This document shows positions 35,016-47,400 of a DNA stretch of 64,000 bases, piece by piece (the first letter of the stretch is position 1; the number at the start of each line of letters is the position of its first letter). Both the position numbers and the translations under genes were made by a program. The notes below the pieces were generated by a model. It did not search any database. It worked only from the letters and a program-made list of their open reading frames with translations, and was not told the origin of the DNA. This DNA comes from Agelaius tricolor (lineage: Eukaryota > Chordata > Aves > Passeriformes > Icteridae): positions 94,349,381 to 94,413,380 of the forward strand of contig JALJCS010000001.1 of NCBI GenBank assembly GCA_023055355.1. Direction: 5' to 3'.

Positions 35016-37427
35016 CAGTCCTTACCAGGGAAAAATAAGAGAATAAATGATGCATTCCATTTACTTTAGAAACTTACCTTGAGATCAGTATTAGTCTCTA
35101 AAGAACACAATTGTTCCCATGGAAGAGGAAGCTTCCTAACTTAGGCTAAAAGTTAGCCTTAAACTTTCAGCCTGCTAAGGTTAATGTTTCTCAATATAAT
35201 TTAATGTTATTCACTTTAGTTGAATTTATGCCTCACTGTCATATTTCTCTCTTGCAGTTCAGCTTCAAGTATCATGTTGCTACCTGGCTGCCTGATCCAA
35301 GCCTCTAACATGAAAGAGGAAGAAGCCTTTACCACCCTAGGGCACAGAAATACCAGATGCCATGTTTTGGCTGGAGGCTGTTTCCATGGATTTGCTGTCT
35401 CCTACTCACCACCTTCTCCAAATGATATTGGACTCGTGGCTGTGCTTTTATTGTGAATTATGGTCGCTCCCACCTATCTCCATACACAAAACCTTTGCTT
35501 TGAAATCAAGTGGGAGAATATATGCATGCAGCATGGTTTAATGAATGACCTACTTTGGGAACCAGAGCCAGAGCAGCAGCCCTAGTGCAGAGTGGTGAGG
35601 ACTTTTGCAAAGCTGGATACCTTAGTCTGGTGGAAAGGACAAGCTGATGCAGCTCCAGGTATGTCTGATTTCTTTGGAACTGCTTTCTCTGGATCCTCTG
35701 TGCAGCACTGCATTTTGTCAAGTATACATATTGCTTAATATATGTCTAATAAGCATATGTGCCCAATGAAGACAGATGAGATCATTTTATGTAGAGAAGT
35801 TTCTTAGAAGAACTGTGGAGCTTGTGACAGAGAAGCAGTTAATTCAGCTGAAAAAAATATATCTAAAAAGGCACAGCATGTGTTTGGAAAGGGATGTTCA
35901 AATTGTGTTACTTAGGCATCATGAAATGATTATTTTTGAAAATATTTTGGCAAGGTCTCCTGACATGTAACAGATAACTTACAATTTCTATTGCATGCAC
36001 TCCAGTAACAGTTCTGGAAAAAAAAAAAATCTCTGGTTTAAATAATGACGTTCACTTTCTTTGGAATTCCACTTTTTTCTGGGTCACAGGAGTGATGATG
36101 AACAGTGTTGAAATAAAAAGGTCCAAATCACTGAGACAAAGAGTAATTTCCCTCCCCAAATTAGGGAAAGGAATAGTGTCTGTAAATTTGCCACAGATCC
36201 AAGGATAGCACGTGTGGAGATTGACTGAAACTACGAAATGTATGAATCATGCCTAGGTGGGAGAGTTAGGATAGTCTCCCAGACCTGCAGCTATGGTTGG
36301 TGGAGAGATGGGGATCCTCTGAAGGTAGTTCACAGCTGGAGCCTAATTTGGATTCCTGAATCATCATCCAGAAGTACCTGTAGAAGAGACTTTGCCCAAA
36401 CCTTACTTTGGCTGGCCTTCAACTTCAGTGGGAAGCTGCAGGTTAGGAACTGTGCCTGTTTCCCTTGTCCCTTTTGTGCCAGCATAGCAGGTTCTCCATA
36501 TGTAGACTGTCTTCTAGATCTGCTGATAATGCAGCGATTCTTGGCCTTGACATTTGCAATGCAGAGACTAAATTAAATTTTCTAAGAATAAATCCAGATT
36601 TGCTGCTTAGAAAAACCTGTTGAAAATGCTGGTTTGAAAATCTCAGGAATTAGAGGGAAATGAGTTACTAGAACTAATTTAATGTACCTCACAAAAGTTG
36701 CTGAAAAAGAAATTATGACAAAGCAGTAATCTCAGTGTGCAGGGTCACTTCAGCACCTTCTTCTTATATAATGACAGGGATGTAGAAGTCATGACCAGTC
36801 CTGTGGGCTTGTGAGCTTGCTGCTCTGAGGCAGTATGAATACCCCATTTGTACTGCTAATCATAGGAATCATTATGCAGCTGAGTAGATTAGGGCAAGAT
36901 TACTGATTAATAAAAACCTTCTGTAGTTAGGTATCCAAGGAACAGAGAATTCCTCTGGTCTTTAAAAGGGTATTTATTTTTCTCACAATAAGAGCATCTC
37001 ACAGAAGTTGCATTTGTTTTCCATTCTGCAATGCAAAACTCCTTCCCAAGGTGTCCATGTGCTATGTTCTCATTAGGGAAGTAAAATTAATGGTGGGCTA
37101 GATGAGAGATGAAATCTTCCTTTGAGGAACATAAATCTTCCTTGAAATTACATTTCTCTCCAAATAATACCTTCCTAGGAAATCTTAGGTACTAGTCTTC
37201 AATAGGTCTGGAAATAACTTTAACTCAAGTTTCTTATTGTTTATATTTGTAGAGAAGGATGAGAGGAATCTTGATAAGAGCTTTTGATTTTTATTCTCTC
37301 TTTTCCTTTGTTGGTGCCAAACTATTTTTGCCAGGTACCTTTCTTGTGAGTTCATAATTTTAAAAGAGACATTCCAACTAGATATCAGTTTATTTCTTTC
37401 TTTATTTGCATGTACATGGTAAGAAAG

Positions 37428-37483
37428 GTAAGCTAAAGAAAGTGAGCTAAAGATAGTGAGCTAAAGATAGGGAGCTGAAGTGC
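37428..37483. repeat. 14 bp tandem array, four units
   Basis: The units are gtaagctaaagaaa (37428), gtgagctaaagata (37442), gtgagctaaagata (37456) and gggagctgaagtgc (37470). The two middle units are identical and the outer ones diverged. Three units begin GTAAGC or GTGAGC, which resembles a splice-donor core, but there is no exon context. Confidence 0.88.
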
Positions 37484-38292
37484 TCAGAATGGTTCATCAT
37501 CATTAGATTTTGCATCCTAAATAGCTTTCTGAAAACTTCTGCCCAGCTGCTGCATAGCTTGGAGATGTTGAAAAGTATGGAAGTTGATCAAGGGTAATCT
37601 GCTTTAGTTTGATCTCTCATCTCATTTAGCAGGTTGTGAACAGCACAGGGTCCTACACCTGGCCTGAAAACTCTGGGAAGGCTTCCAAGAGAAGTCTCAC
37701 TCTTGCCTGCCTTTGCATTGAGCTCAGGAAGCTAATTCCTTGGGAACATGCCAGGATGGAGTGGCAGTCACATCATGGGATATTGTAATCTGGAGCAACT
37801 TCTTGTAATCCTGAGTTTTCCCCTGAAGGACTGGCCAGGGTAAGTGGTGTTGGAAGAAGGACATGAGTTACCAAAGTTGTTCCCATCCCAGATGAAGTAC
37901 TGATTGTAGTTTTGCCCATTTCATGGTGCTGGAGGAGCAACTATGCAGGGAGTTTGCAAGGGCTGCTAATGGAGCAAACAGCCCAGCACACACTTCTGGT
38001 GCAAAGGGTCATACAGGAGGAGCCAGGACTGGGGTGTTCTTCACAGCATCTTAATAGGAGTCTGGCTAGGAGGTAATCCACCAGACCTGAATCACATGGA
38101 AATTGATGCTGAATCAGAAAAGGCAGAGTGTCTTTCTCCCATTGTAGGCAATCATCTGAGAGGGAATACACAAATTTCCTGTATTGTGATTTGGATGGAA
38201 ATATAGAAGGTAAGCTAATGATTTCTTATGATTCCCTTGGCCTTTTCAGTGTTTTTGTCTGTTTGCACACATTTGGTGAAGGCAGCTGGTAG

Positions 38293-38306
38293 AACACACG
38301 TGTGTT
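38293..38306. promoter_or_regulatory. 14 bp perfect palindrome centred on an E-box
   Basis: aacacacgtgtgtt is its own reverse complement with CACGTG at its centre (38297-38302). CACGTG is the binding core of bHLH factors such as the MYC/MAX and CLOCK families. Functional use cannot be judged from one site. Confidence 0.4.
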
Positions 38307-41084
38307 TGCCCGAGCAATGTCTTGGGACACAGACTGAGCCAGACTGAGGGCCAGGGTGAGCTGTGACCGTGCTGAGCTCTCTGTTGTGCAACTGAAGAAT
38401 GGCTTGTTAACTGGCTGTGGTTTTATTTAACAACTCATTTAAAGAAGTCAAAAACTATGTTTTTCAGTTGATATATTTGCTTCCCCCAATGTAGACTTCA
38501 ATTTTTTATCAATTTGCTTCTCATTTTTTCATCATCTTTCCTGATTTTTTTAAAGCCAGCCAAAGCTGACAGCTGTTTTAAACAGGTTTGAAATCAGGTT
38601 ATTACTTCTATGCTGTCAGCCATGGAGTCTATGTGCTTAAAAGTATATGCATACATATATTTATTTATATTTACACATATTTCATTTTGCAGCGTGAAAT
38701 TATAAGGCAGAAACTATTCATTTAATACATCAAAATGCTATGTGCAACTCTTGCACTATATCATAAAAACAATAAACAGTAAATCACATATATTTGCTTG
38801 TATATGACAGCCTATTTAAAACTGGAGTCTCACCTACTTCAGTTTCAAACTAATTAAAAGTTGTCATTTAAAACTACTGAACTTTTGTTTTGGCCCCACT
38901 GTAAATCAGAGTTTCAAGGTTCTGTGATTTCAACTAGCAAGAGAGTGTGTAGTACTTCTGAACTTGCACAGAGAAAGAAAGGCAAAAATAAGGAGAAACA
39001 TTCTGTAGTTAAGTTCCATTATGTGTCACAGCTTTTATCTTTCCTCTTACTTCAATGTCTTTGGACTCCATGGGCTGCTGATAGACCCCAATTTTAGCTC
39101 TTGTCCCTCTTTGCAAATAAATATTTCCACAGTGTAGACCAAACTCTGACTTTCATGTCCACTGGCAAAGAAGTGGTGAGTTGTGCCCTGAGCACCTGCT
39201 GTGCAGTGACTTCCTCAAGCACTCACCCTGCGGCAAGGAAGAAGGACAGGGGATGCAGAAGACCCTACAGCTACTTCCCCTTGAGTGCTGGCCAGTGACA
39301 AAGTGCCAAGATGAAATGCTCTGCACTTCCCAGATCTCCATTTTATATTTTCTCCACCTGATAAATGGGTGGTGTTTTACCACAACCATTTTGCTCTAAT
39401 TTTCAGACCAGTTGTTGCATTTCCTCTCCTGATGGCAGAGCAGTCACTGTCAGCACCAGGCTCTAACCTCTTCTGGCTTTTAGTCAGGAGTTACTACCAG
39501 GACCAGGGCAACAGGCTGGATGAGTCCATGTAGTGGCCTTGCTGTTGGGATGCCAAATGTGCCATGTAATGTGCTGAATGCCATGTTAATTAGTGTGAAG
39601 CCTTTGACTCTTTTGGCAGGTTTGTTTCAAGCAGCTTATTTTCAGCTCTGTTTTTCAAATATATTCATTATGCTTTGACAATGCATAATTGCCCCATATG
39701 TCTCCCTTTAACTTTACTTTCATCAAAAGCATCTGACACACCAGGTGATACTTTCATTATTGATATGATAATATTAATGGTCAGTTATGCTTTTTCTTAG
39801 GGATTGGAGAGATCGGTGATAGGACACAGTTCTTGTCTGAGGGAGAAATGTCAAATAGCCTTTACTAATGGGTTTCTGATATAATATTTTGACTTGACTG
39901 GATTCAGGCATGTACTCTGTGCTGCTGTGCTGGCTGACTTTCAAAGCTCTTGGAAAATGTGCCTGTGCCTCTGAGTTCCTGTGCCAGTTCTCTAGCTGTT
40001 GTGCAGATCAGAAGGGCAACTTTCAGGTGTTCTGCTCTCCACGTGCAGAGTTGTAATTTGTAGTGCAGGCCAAGTTAATAACCTGATTAATTTACTTATA
40101 CCTGGCCTTCTGCCACAGAGTGCAAAACATGAATCCTGAAGTAGGTGTCTGTGCATTTGCTTATGAAACACAAGTCACAAACTGACAATTTTTTAAACAT
40201 AAATTCACTATCAATATTGATTGGGATGGGGAGGAATGATCAATGCCTATGTGTAGTTAATAATTAATGTAGTACTCCAGAAGCCCTCTCTAGTGAAAAG
40301 CCATCATGGCTAGCTTATTTCTCAAAAAATTAGATAGAAATAGGAATGTATATTATGGGTCTTAGAGCCTAGTTCTCCAATTATGGTGAAATCTTGAGGA
40401 AGAAAGTCTCAACACCTTCAAAGGTTTGTCCAGGAAATGTTAGCTTAACTGTTTCCTTTGCTCTAAAACAATTTTGTTTTCCTTCAAGCCTCACCCTTTG
40501 TTACTCCTAGGCTTTCTATTACCACAGTGACCTTCACAAATGTGTGTCCTTTAAGACCTGTAAACACAAATATCTCTGCTGCCAAGATAAACTTCATCTT
40601 TAAAGTCCCAATTTTCAAAGTTTTGCACCCTCTTCAATTTGCATATGCATGCATCTATGCATACATAAAAAAACCCTCAATCCTTTTTGACACACTTTAA
40701 AGTTTCTTCTTGAATTTTTTTTTCCTGGCAACAAATATTCTGAAGGCACCAGCTATGAATACTTATTCAGTTGATCTTAGATATAGCTCAGAAGAGGATG
40801 AACATTTTAAAGCCAAAAATACAGAAGGTCATTGCTTCTGGGAGAAATGGATGGTGTGTAAAGCATAGCAAGAGGCTGATTCTCTTTCTCCCTGACTAGA
40901 TTTCAAAACCTGGGCAGATTTGGAGCCAGAGGGACTGGCTTTTTCTGGAAGCCTGCTGAGCTACCACCTGTCTGCTCAGCCATGTCTCTTAGTCCATCTA
41001 ATTTGCAAAGTCAAACATATTAGCCTAAAGGACCACAAGCGTGGTGAAAACAAGGACAAGAAGACAGTCTTCATTTACAAATTT

Positions 41085-41480
41085 CAGATAGCTGTTTGAT
41101 TCAGGGCAGTACAGGGAAGATTTCTAAAATGAGCAAGAGGAATGAAAAAGCTGCAGACTACCTTGGGACTTCAATTTGGGAAGGCTTTGGAGTGTATGGC
41201 TTAGGCTTACAAAATCATGGAGAGAAGGTTAAGGTGACTGCAGAGCTGTTATTTTCCTTAAATGCAAAAATTTGGGGAAGTCATTGAAATTGGTTAGAAA
41301 CTATTTTAAAGGATATAAGAGAAATTATGTCTTTATGTAGTGGGTGTAACCTGGAACTCATAGCCTTGGAAAATAATGGAGGCAGAAGGTGTCAGCAGCT
41401 TCAAAAAGGGACTAGACAGAAAGGAATGCAGTTACAGGTCTATGGAGATATACTAAAGGGAATGGACAGTATTATCCTGT
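41085..41480 (+). mobile_element. Ancient CR1-family LINE fragment, plus strand
   Basis: This matches the C-terminal ORF2 part of old CR1 copies in plus orientation. From the family layout I can follow cttaggcttacaaaatcatg, then gagagaaggttaaggtgact, a decayed 'ggt-atcagaaa' block (attggttagaaactatttta), gtgtaacctggaactcatag, and ttcaaaaagggactagacag followed by a tggagatata block. Stops and indels interrupt every frame. It belongs to the same broad age class as the copy at 9530-11099. The 3' boundary is uncertain (41465-41510). Confidence 0.75.
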
Positions 41481-44400
41481 AATTGATTGATGAAGGAATA
41501 TGGAGAGTTCATTTTCCTTGTTTTCTCATGGTCCCAGTTTTCTTCATATTCCTATTCCTCAGAAAGAAATTTCTCCAGGAATTAATTAAAAAAATGATGA
41601 CATTCTACTTGAGACTGCCTCTGCAGTGCTACACTAACTACTAAATATACATATTTATATGTTTGCATAAAAATGAAAGAGTCATTCTTAATAAATTTTT
41701 ATCTTTGGCAGGTTGGTCCTGTTGCCTTTCAGACTCAAATTCAAATAACTCCTGTGGAAATGATTTCATACTGTTTTGCACAGGTGTGATTGTGCTTAGT
41801 TAGTTCAAACTGGGCAGATGTCAGTAGTGTGCAGTGACTTACACCCAGGTGGAGAGACCCAAAGGTGTCCAGTGACCTGCTCCCAGGGCTGGCTGGGCTC
41901 TGGTACCTTTGCATGCATAGATATAGATGTATACACTTCTGTCTGTGTGCATGTGGGTGAATTGATTATGGCATAAATGTTATCTTGAATCTATAATTAA
42001 GTCACTGTTTTAATTATACTAAATCCTATTGAATCACTTTATGAATGTCAAAGTAGTCAATGATTAAGTTCTTGCTAAACCCTTTTGCACCCTTATCTTT
42101 TTCATCCATATCATTTGCACCCTTCCTGGTCTCTGTGTAAATAATTTTGTATTGATTTCCCTTTGTGTCCTTCATCTATGTGGTAAATAATAGAGTGAAC
42201 CTTGCCACTGAACTCTGTTATGTTGCACTTTCACAGATTTATATTAAAATCTGCTTTTCACCAATGCTTTTGGTGGTGATTCTCTAAGCCTCCCAAAGCA
42301 CCCACTCATGACAGAGCTGTCCCAAAACTGCTCTTTGCTGTGGGACAGGTTAGTTTGTTAGTCAGTGACATTCATGTATGAGTGTGTTGAGGGGAGGCAC
42401 AGTCTGTTATCTGCATCTCTCCTGATCTAAGCTGCTCGTTGGCTCGCACTGCACGACTGGAAGAAGGAAGCTGAGGAGCAGGGCCAGGAGCCAGGCAAGC
42501 TGTATCTGGATCTCAGCTGGACCAATGCCCAAAACTTGGTTTTCTCTTTCTTTCTGGTGGGACAACTTCATGAACACCTGAAACTGCTCCTCCCCATGAG
42601 AGTTTATGAAGGGAGAAAGAGTTTTTCTATTTGCTTGGCTTTTGTCTTCTCTTGGCTCAGATTTGCATTGCTCGCAGGTGTTTTTAAAATAGGCCTAATA
42701 AAAACTCACAGTCCACCTGCAGAATATCATAATCTCACCAAATTTGTACAATGCTGGAAGCCCTGTGCAATATACCAAAAATCTGAATCTGGAGAACAAA
42801 ATGGGAATTCTTCCCCCTGTGCTTTGGGGCTGCAGGGGACATGTGCTTGCACAGGAAATCCCTGGGCAGGATATCCCATTCTGGGGACAGGGGAGGTCCA
42901 TTTACAGCAGTGGGTGAAAGCCAGCAGCAGGAGGAGCTCCCAGGAGCTGTGACAGCTTATGTAAAGATGATCTGCATCCTCCAGGGAAATGAAACAGGAG
43001 TTCACCCACTTGTTCTCCTGTAATCACACATCTGTAAAACAGCCTAGAAATGAAAGACAAATGACAGCTCCCATGTTGTGCTGCTCATCTCCTGCTGAAG
43101 ACAGAACTATGCAGCAGCTGAAATTTGATGGACAGATTTGCCAGAAATAAGAGGATAGGAAACCAAACTAATAGCTTTAGATAAGGCATGGCTATGAGTA
43201 TTTTTCATCTGAGCACAGTTTTCTGTGGGTGAATATGATTATTCCAAGATTTGAGGCTTATATCACTCATCCTAGCAGTGTATTAAAATCATACAGCTCA
43301 TTGATGTGGCCAGGCAGAATGGGATAAATGATTTCAGGCTAACAGCTAATGGCTGTCTCTTCCTTATGTTCCCAAAGGGTTGGGAAAAAGCCCTGTGAAC
43401 CTTTCCTCTGTATTTGTCAAAGATTACTTTTGTGTGTCCACTGGGCCTGAATTATTAGATGAGTGCTTTGAAAGTATTGTCAAAATGAAATGTAATATTT
43501 TTTTTAATTCCGCAGATCATGTGGCATTATTTCTGATGCCCAACTGACTGATGTGTAGAACTAACTTTCAGCAAGAGAACTGATGCCAAAGTGCAGATAT
43601 AAGGGACTTATTTATGGAATTTAGAATGAAACGAGGTTAAACATTGGGTTTTTTTTTTCTTTTTTAAATTACCCAGCCTTATATAATTTTAGAAGTATTT
43701 ACATAAAATTAAAGGGCATTCATATAGTAAGTGAGTGTGTACATATGCATATGGGAGAATTTGACATGTTTACCTAAGGCCCAGCAGTAGCAACTGGTAT
43801 TTTGTAGTGTAAACATTCCAGAGAAAAGATCAGCAACCCAGTGTTCTTAAAAACACTGACTTGCTCACCCCTTATTTTCTACGAGATTCATGTCCCCCCT
43901 ACCTCCCAGCCCCCTGGCTTCTCTTTCTCTGTTCTAAGGTGTCCACATCTTCTTGGAGATGATGCCTGGTTCCTGAACAGGCTCAGAGGGGATGGGAGCA
44001 GTTTGAGGTGTGCTGGGTTTGCTTGACCTAGCTCCAGAGACCAGAAGTGGTGGCATCCCCAGTGCCTGCAGGCTGTGAGGACTCCCTGGCCAGTGTGGAG
44101 GGGAGGGATGCATGCACATGTGAGAGTCCTCAGCATGAAGATGCACAGTCTGCAATGGCTTCAAGCCTAAATATGAAGACCAGGAGCTAACCCCATGTCT
44201 CAAAGCTCTTAGTACTCACTGCTCAGCACAATTCCTACAGCAGCAGGCTCCATGCCAGACAGCATGGTGATTTATTCCTTGCTCTCAGCAGTGCTGGAAC
44301 ATGGTGCAGGGCTGGGTACCCACAGCTGCCTGCTCTGTCTGACCTCTCTTCTCTTCACTCCATCAATTTACTGCAATAGCTCACGTGCATGAAAAAATCC

Positions 44401-47400
44401 CTGGGCCAAGAGGGTTAATGCCAAAGCCTATGGCTGATGGAAGAGCTGTGAGCACTGTCTATACCCTAAACCTGGCCATCCTGCACATCCTGACTTCCAT
44501 CTTCCTGTGACATTGATACTGTTCCTGACAGGGTTTGTGTTCTCCTCACATCATGCCAAACTGCCATGAAATCACACTCAGTTTATTTCTGCCATGGCTC
44601 TATCTCTTCTTCATCCATCTTCTGGAGCCCAGGCCCTGAGCTTCTGCTCATCTCCTAAAGTAAATAGATTGGTAAGTGAAATTGTGTTCAGTTGCCAAAA
44701 ATCTGTTCACAGTAGTTCCAGACAGTGCAGTCTGCGTTAATAGCTGTAGATTGGGGTTCAGAGGTTCAGGTAAAACTGTGAGAAAAATGACTTCACTGGA
44801 AGCATGGAGAAGCAGCTCACAGAGGCTGTCAGACCTCAACCTTGGATCTTGTCAAGATGTGGCTCAACAAAGGAATGACAGACCTGAACAAGTGAGGGTG
44901 ATGGTTTCAAAGAGGAAGTTGAATTAAGCCATCTTCAAGCAATATTTCTACTTGTGATTGTCCATGCTCTTAAATCATTGGAGTGGTCCTTTGAATGTGT
45001 TTGGCCTGGGACTAGTATCAGTGTCCTGAACCATCCCCAGGCATCACTTGGGAATTAGCCTAAGCCATTTCCAATGCAGTTTAAATGATGCTACCTTATT
45101 TATAAGGGAAAGAGAATTTTGAAGCATGTTGACAAGCCATTCCATACAAATTGTCCTCAGTGTTGAAGCATCCAGAAAACATATAACTGTTTAAATTTCC
45201 TAGGAGAGATGTGTCCTGTCAAGGAATCTAAAGTGACAACCAACACAGATGTATTTCCCACTTGGCTTTGCCCCTGGTAAAGGCAATCGCAGAGTGGCCA
45301 TTTTGTAAGCTTTGACAGAGGACTAACAAAATGTGCACTTATTTACTGGACACTAGGATCACTAGTTTATTACTTTAGAAGTTCTTTAACACTTGGAAAT
45401 GACAGCCATTTATCATTGCTGTCAAGAGAATAATCTAGTTGCGATCTAGCAAAGATATTTCTGAGGATTCTGCAGCAAAATAAAATTTATCATTGTCTTT
45501 CTCTATAGAGATGCAGTGTGATGTTAAATTCAATTAGGATATACAATAAGGGGGGGTGCTGTCATATAATTATTTGATTTCAAAGACCCAAAGTTTATTG
45601 TCTTGAATTCTTGGAGAGGGCTTTCCAACCAAATAAACATGGGATTCTGGCAATCTTTGTTCAAGGTAGTGTAGTTCTTGGGCTCTAGTCTGAATGTGTC
45701 TATAAGCAAGTTGGTAATTCAGTGTTTTCACTTTAGAATTTAGATATTGCTATCATTTAATTCTAGTATGGATAATGAGAATTCTCTTTTTGGATCAGAC
45801 CAGGGTACTTTGTCCAATGTTCTGTCACAGTCACCATCTAGGCTCAGAATCAGTGAGAGCCTGAGATTCTGGAAGCCAGTGGAGACAGCAGTTCGTACCA
45901 GATTGTGCAGAAAAAACTGCAAATAGCCCTGAAGCAAGGGATCTGGAGTGAGAGATCAGGGAAACTCACAATAACCATATTCAGACCTTATTTTCTGACC
46001 TTTACCAGTGGGTTTGCTTTGCATCTGAAAGGTCTCCTCCATTTTTGTTTGTGTTCCCCATTACCAAATGCTGAATGCAGAGGAGCTCTGTCTCCAGGGT
46101 GCTGTGCTCAGGCTAAGAGGAAGGACAGCACAGTAGCTTGAGGCACAGCTGGCCTCCACTTCCCTCCTGGGGAAGGGATGCAGAACAAGCTCAGCCCTGG
46201 GCAAAAGCACGTGCAAATAAGCTGGTTCTCAATGCTATGCCTAGAGCCTGCAGGCAGTCCTCCCTCAAATAATTCCCTGATTGCCTTTTGGGACTGAAAT
46301 TGGGAAAAGTGGATGTTAGTACAGGCACAGGATTAGCCAGCTCTTCCTCCTAAAACCTACCTAAAAAAGAAACTATTATTTCCACTCCAGAACTGGTGAA
46401 ATTGCAGCAGTGAGGTTACACTTTCTCCAATGGTGCATGAGGATTTAGTGAAAAGGTTTGAATTAGAACTTGTCTTTTCTGCCTCCAGCCCTGAGTTCAG
46501 CCCTGCAGAGCATGCTGCTTTCTTCTTCATTTCCTCTCTTCTTTGTCCCACCACATCCACTTGGAGAATGATGATGAAGACATTGTGTCTCCCCTCCAAA
46601 TTCAATCCCTGTATATTCATTCAGTTAGTGTGAAGATGTGCTTTTTATTGTAATACAGCATTCGGCTCATCAAGGTTTTTTTGGTTTTTTTTAGGTATTC
46701 TAGTATTTCTAAAATAAAAAATGTGATTTTTTTGTAGTGGCACTTTGCAAAAGAAACATTTAATAGTAACACCTAATTACACTCTGTAGTTGTCAAACAG
46801 AACGATGGTAAAGGAGCTGTCCAATAACAGGCAGCAGTAATGCTATATCAGGTATTAATGCTGCTTACCTTTTAGCTACAGTGTAACTATTGGTATTTTA
46901 GTCTGCATTTAATCCCACGTGAAAGTGCTGCTATAATGTGAGAAAGTATTCTTAAATCATAATGCTTATCAAAGTTCATGTGCATCTGAGTGAAATTGAA
47001 AATGTCAAATCACTTAGAAAGTGGAGAATTGCTCATACTTTCTAAAATCAGTTGTTTAAAAAAATATAAGATTGTATTAGAGGCATCTGACTCTTGTGTT
47101 CTGGATAGAGTTCTGCAAACATGTTATCTTCCCTTACTTTATAGAGTAATAGAAAGGCTATAAAAGAACACGGTGCTTGAACATAGAGGGCAGTAGAACA
47201 TAATAAAGGTCATTTGATTCTACTCAGACTGGTAAGTGGCTGATAGTATTCAGTTCAGCATGTTTTTTATAGCACCCTAAATTAAACATCCAAAATTTTT
47301 AGGAGGTTGCATTTGAGCCTAGAAAATAATGCTCTGGAAAAGCTAAGTCATCTCTTGCATTCTTGAGCTCAAGGTGTGTTTTCTGTAGTGTTTTGAAACC

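Larger units (their letters stand above)
31878..41084. other. Non-coding stretch, no gene recognised
   Basis: This long stretch is AT-rich. It holds a 13 bp imperfect tandem ttcaagaaaaaga x2 near 32284-32309, a multi-stem inverted repeat (34976-35015), a 14 bp tandem array (37428-37483) and an E-box palindrome (38293-38306). The longest plus-strand frame (112 codons, 36238-36576) shows no domain. No exon or RNA gene is recognised. Confidence 0.5.

Noticed and set aside
42536..42952. 138-codon plus-strand frame with a hydrophobic start
   Set aside because: No recognised domain and competing minus-strand frames. A single open frame of this length is expected by chance in 64 kb.
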